Position numbers and translations under genes: made by a program. A stretch of DNA of 64,000 bases from Tellurirhabdus bombi (GTDB lineage Bacteria; Bacteroidota; Bacteroidia; Cytophagales; Spirosomataceae): positions 1,228,501 through 1,292,500 of the forward strand of contig NZ_CP090557.1 in assembly GCF_021484805.1 (NCBI RefSeq), written 5' to 3'. The notes under the pieces were generated by a model. That model was not told the origin of the DNA and made no database searches. It saw only the letters and a program-made list of their open reading frames with translations. Of the stretch, positions 62,783 through 64,000 are shown one piece after another. Within the stretch, counting starts at the first letter, position 1. Each line of letters opens with the position of its first letter.

Positions 62783-62987
62783 ATCGCGCGCTTTGGAACG
62801 CGGATTAAGGTGCTATTGTTTATAGAGTAAGTAGAAATAATCCCTTTATTTTCAGCTAAATTTAGGGGACCTGGCGCTAAAACCAGACAAAAGTTGTCTC
62901 TTATAGCGTAAGTTTCTAAATTGCTCGTTAGCTGCAAGGAACGTTTTCCACAACCATCTGACCACCATTGATAAAATACCGTAACGG

Positions 62988-63467
62988 ATGATTTCCAAAA
63001 AAGCCAAATACGCCATTAAAGCCCTTAAGGTTCTAACCGAAGAATATGGTAAAGGCCCCGTTCTGATTTCTTATATTTCTGCAAAAGAGAAGATTCCGAA
63101 GAAATTTCTGGAAGCCATCCTGCTCGAACTTCGTAACCAGGGAATTCTGCAAAGTCAGAAAGGAAAAGGCGGTGGCTACCTGCTCCGTGTTGATCCTGAG
63201 CGCGTTAATTTGGCCCAGGTGTTGCGGGTTATTGATGGTCCTATTGCCCCTACACCCTGCGTATCCAAAAATTTCTACGTTCGTTGTGACGACTGCACCG
63301 ATGAAGTAACCTGCGCTATTCGCCCCATTATGGAACAGGTACGTGATGCTAACCTGGCCGTTTACGAAAGAACGACCTTGAAACAGTTTGCCCTGAAAGT
63401 AGAAAGCCCGGCTGAACCAATGGCTCAACCGGACTCCAATATACCTTCGTCAATAATATCAGCTTAG
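62988..63467 (+). CDS. Rrf2-family transcriptional regulator
   Basis: Winged-helix regulator of 159 residues. N-terminal ISKKAKYAIKALKVL and the wing GKGGGYLL are diagnostic. Four cysteines (Cys91, Cys100, Cys103, Cys109) lie in the region that binds an iron-sulphur cluster in IscR, although the spacing differs, so a cluster or thiol switch is possible. No Fe-S or sulphur-assimilation gene is adjacent in this window. Its stop codon overlaps that of the convergent DUF4301 gene by 4 bp. Confidence 0.92.
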   Translation: MISKKAKYAIKALKVLTEEYGKGPVLISYISAKEKIPKKFLEAILLELRNQGILQSQKGKGGGYLLRVDPERVNLAQVLRVIDGPIAPTPCVSKNFYVRCDDCTDEVTCAIRPIMEQVRDANLAVYERTTLKQFALKVESPAEPMAQPDSNIPSSIISA

Positions 63468-64000
63468 TCTACTACAGGCTGGTGCTCTTTCCGCAACAGA
63501 TCGTTAACCGTTTTAACCGGATTAAACGTCAGGAGTGGAACTTCAACAAAGACCGTATTCCAGTCGGCCATGGCGCCGTTCCAAAGCCCGGGTAACTCCT
63601 GGGCTTTCAATTCTTTACCGTCTTTCGATTTAGAGGTAATAAAGCCTGTCAGCGGATCCCGGTAGGTCGGCAGGTTGTATTTTTCCCCATGCCGATTTTT
63701 CAGGGCACAGACCAGATCCACCGGATTGAAGTGTGTTGCCTGCTCAAAAATCTGCTTTTGCTCGGCATTGTCCAGGTTAATCTGCGCTGATTCAACCACT
63801 TGCAGCGATACGGACCCATCGGCATTTTTTGCCCAGAATGGCCCGCCACCCGGTTCTCCAACGTTTTTCACCATTCCGCACACCCGCACCGGACGATCCA
63901 GCTTTTGCTGATAATAAGCCAGTTTGTCTTCATTCGACCAATTGCCGAAGCCATCGGGAGGCAGAATGCTAAGCGTATTCCGCAGAAAATCATCTACTTC
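63464..64000 (-). CDS. DUF4301 family protein, N-terminal part outside the window
   Basis: C-terminal 178 codons of a Bacteroidota protein of unknown function; the frame stays open to the right edge. The segment RVCGMVKNVGEPGGGPFW and the following VSLQVVESAQINL match DUF4301 as I recall it. Family members are near 500 residues, so about two thirds is missing. Cytoplasmic by appearance. Convergent with the Rrf2 gene, with overlapping stop codons. Confidence 0.8.
   Translation of the reverse strand, partial: EVDDFLRNTLSILPPDGFGNWSNEDKLAYYQQKLDRPVRVCGMVKNVGEPGGGPFWAKNADGSVSLQVVESAQINLDNAEQKQIFEQATHFNPVDLVCALKNRHGEKYNLPTYRDPLTGFITSKSKDGKELKAQELPGLWNGAMADWNTVFVEVPLLTFNPVKTVNDLLRKEHQPVVD

Overview
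The window is chromosomal DNA of a Bacteroidota bacterium, most likely a Cytophagales member of the Spirosoma/Larkinella kind (family-level guess). Reasons: a porU-porV pair of the type IX secretion system, promoters of the Bacteroidota form TTG-N17..23-TAnnTTTG, a group II PcrB-like heptaprenylglyceryl/geranylgeranylglyceryl phosphate synthase, a bacterial GH3 protein, and secreted proteins whose predicted mature N-terminus is glutamine. I see no rRNA, tRNA, CRISPR array, insertion sequence or prophage. Most of the window is housekeeping DNA; the accessory part is the surface-glycan block at 53.5-61.5 kb.

Layout. 0-3 kb: beta-oxidation thiolase and multifunctional hydratase/dehydrogenase (minus strand). 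3.2-6.6 kb: membrane nucleotide-sugar 4,6-dehydratase, a TIGR01777-type epimerase and a small lipoprotein. 6.8-10.3 kb: S24/LexA-like regulator, DoxX-like membrane protein, acyl-CoA dehydrogenase, AraC-type regulator. 10.3-12 kb: pcrB-type synthase and two membrane-stress type small proteins. 12.2-18.9 kb: SprT-like protein, porU, porV and a catalytically dead M16 peptidase homologue. 18.9-24.3 kb: PfkB kinase, GNAT protein, cysS, a lipoprotein glutaminyl cyclase and a small lipoprotein. 24.3-26.6 kb: nadD, gmk, zinc anti-sigma factor, ECF sigma factor. 26.9-29.4 kb: mreBCD. 29.6-39.3 kb: GH3, dxr, rseP, DUF6702, lon, an RsmF-type methyltransferase, fabI. 39.3-43.7 kb: sbcCD. 43.9-53.2 kb: NeuD-like acyltransferase, GDP-fucose synthase, MORN/LEA-like protein, SGNH lipoprotein, DksA-like protein, gdhA, psd, gcvP. 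53.5-61.5 kb: methyltransferase, GT2, FkbM methyltransferase and GT4 (plus), then a coupled minus-strand cassette GT-C-like/GT2/DUF2304 and a divergent flippase-like protein. 61.6-64 kb: secreted beta-helix protein, Rrf2 regulator, DUF4301 protein (partial).

How parts fit together. The thiolase operon and the acyl-CoA dehydrogenase gene, about 5 kb apart, share a 13-bp identical sequence containing the palindrome TATGC-TT-GCATA, placed over the promoter in both cases; this looks like a small fatty-acid oxidation regulon. PorU and PorV belong to protein export, and a glutaminyl cyclase is encoded in the same window as four exported proteins predicted to start with Gln after signal cleavage. 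The GT-C-like/GT2/DUF2304 cassette has the composition of a GtrABC-type lipid-linked sugar transfer system, with DUF2304 where GtrA would be; it is my best candidate for an under-described system. A further recurring feature is a near-perfect hairpin directly between two co-oriented genes, only 10-20 nt before the downstream start codon (porV/M16, mreB/mreC, rseP/DUF6702, lon/methyltransferase).
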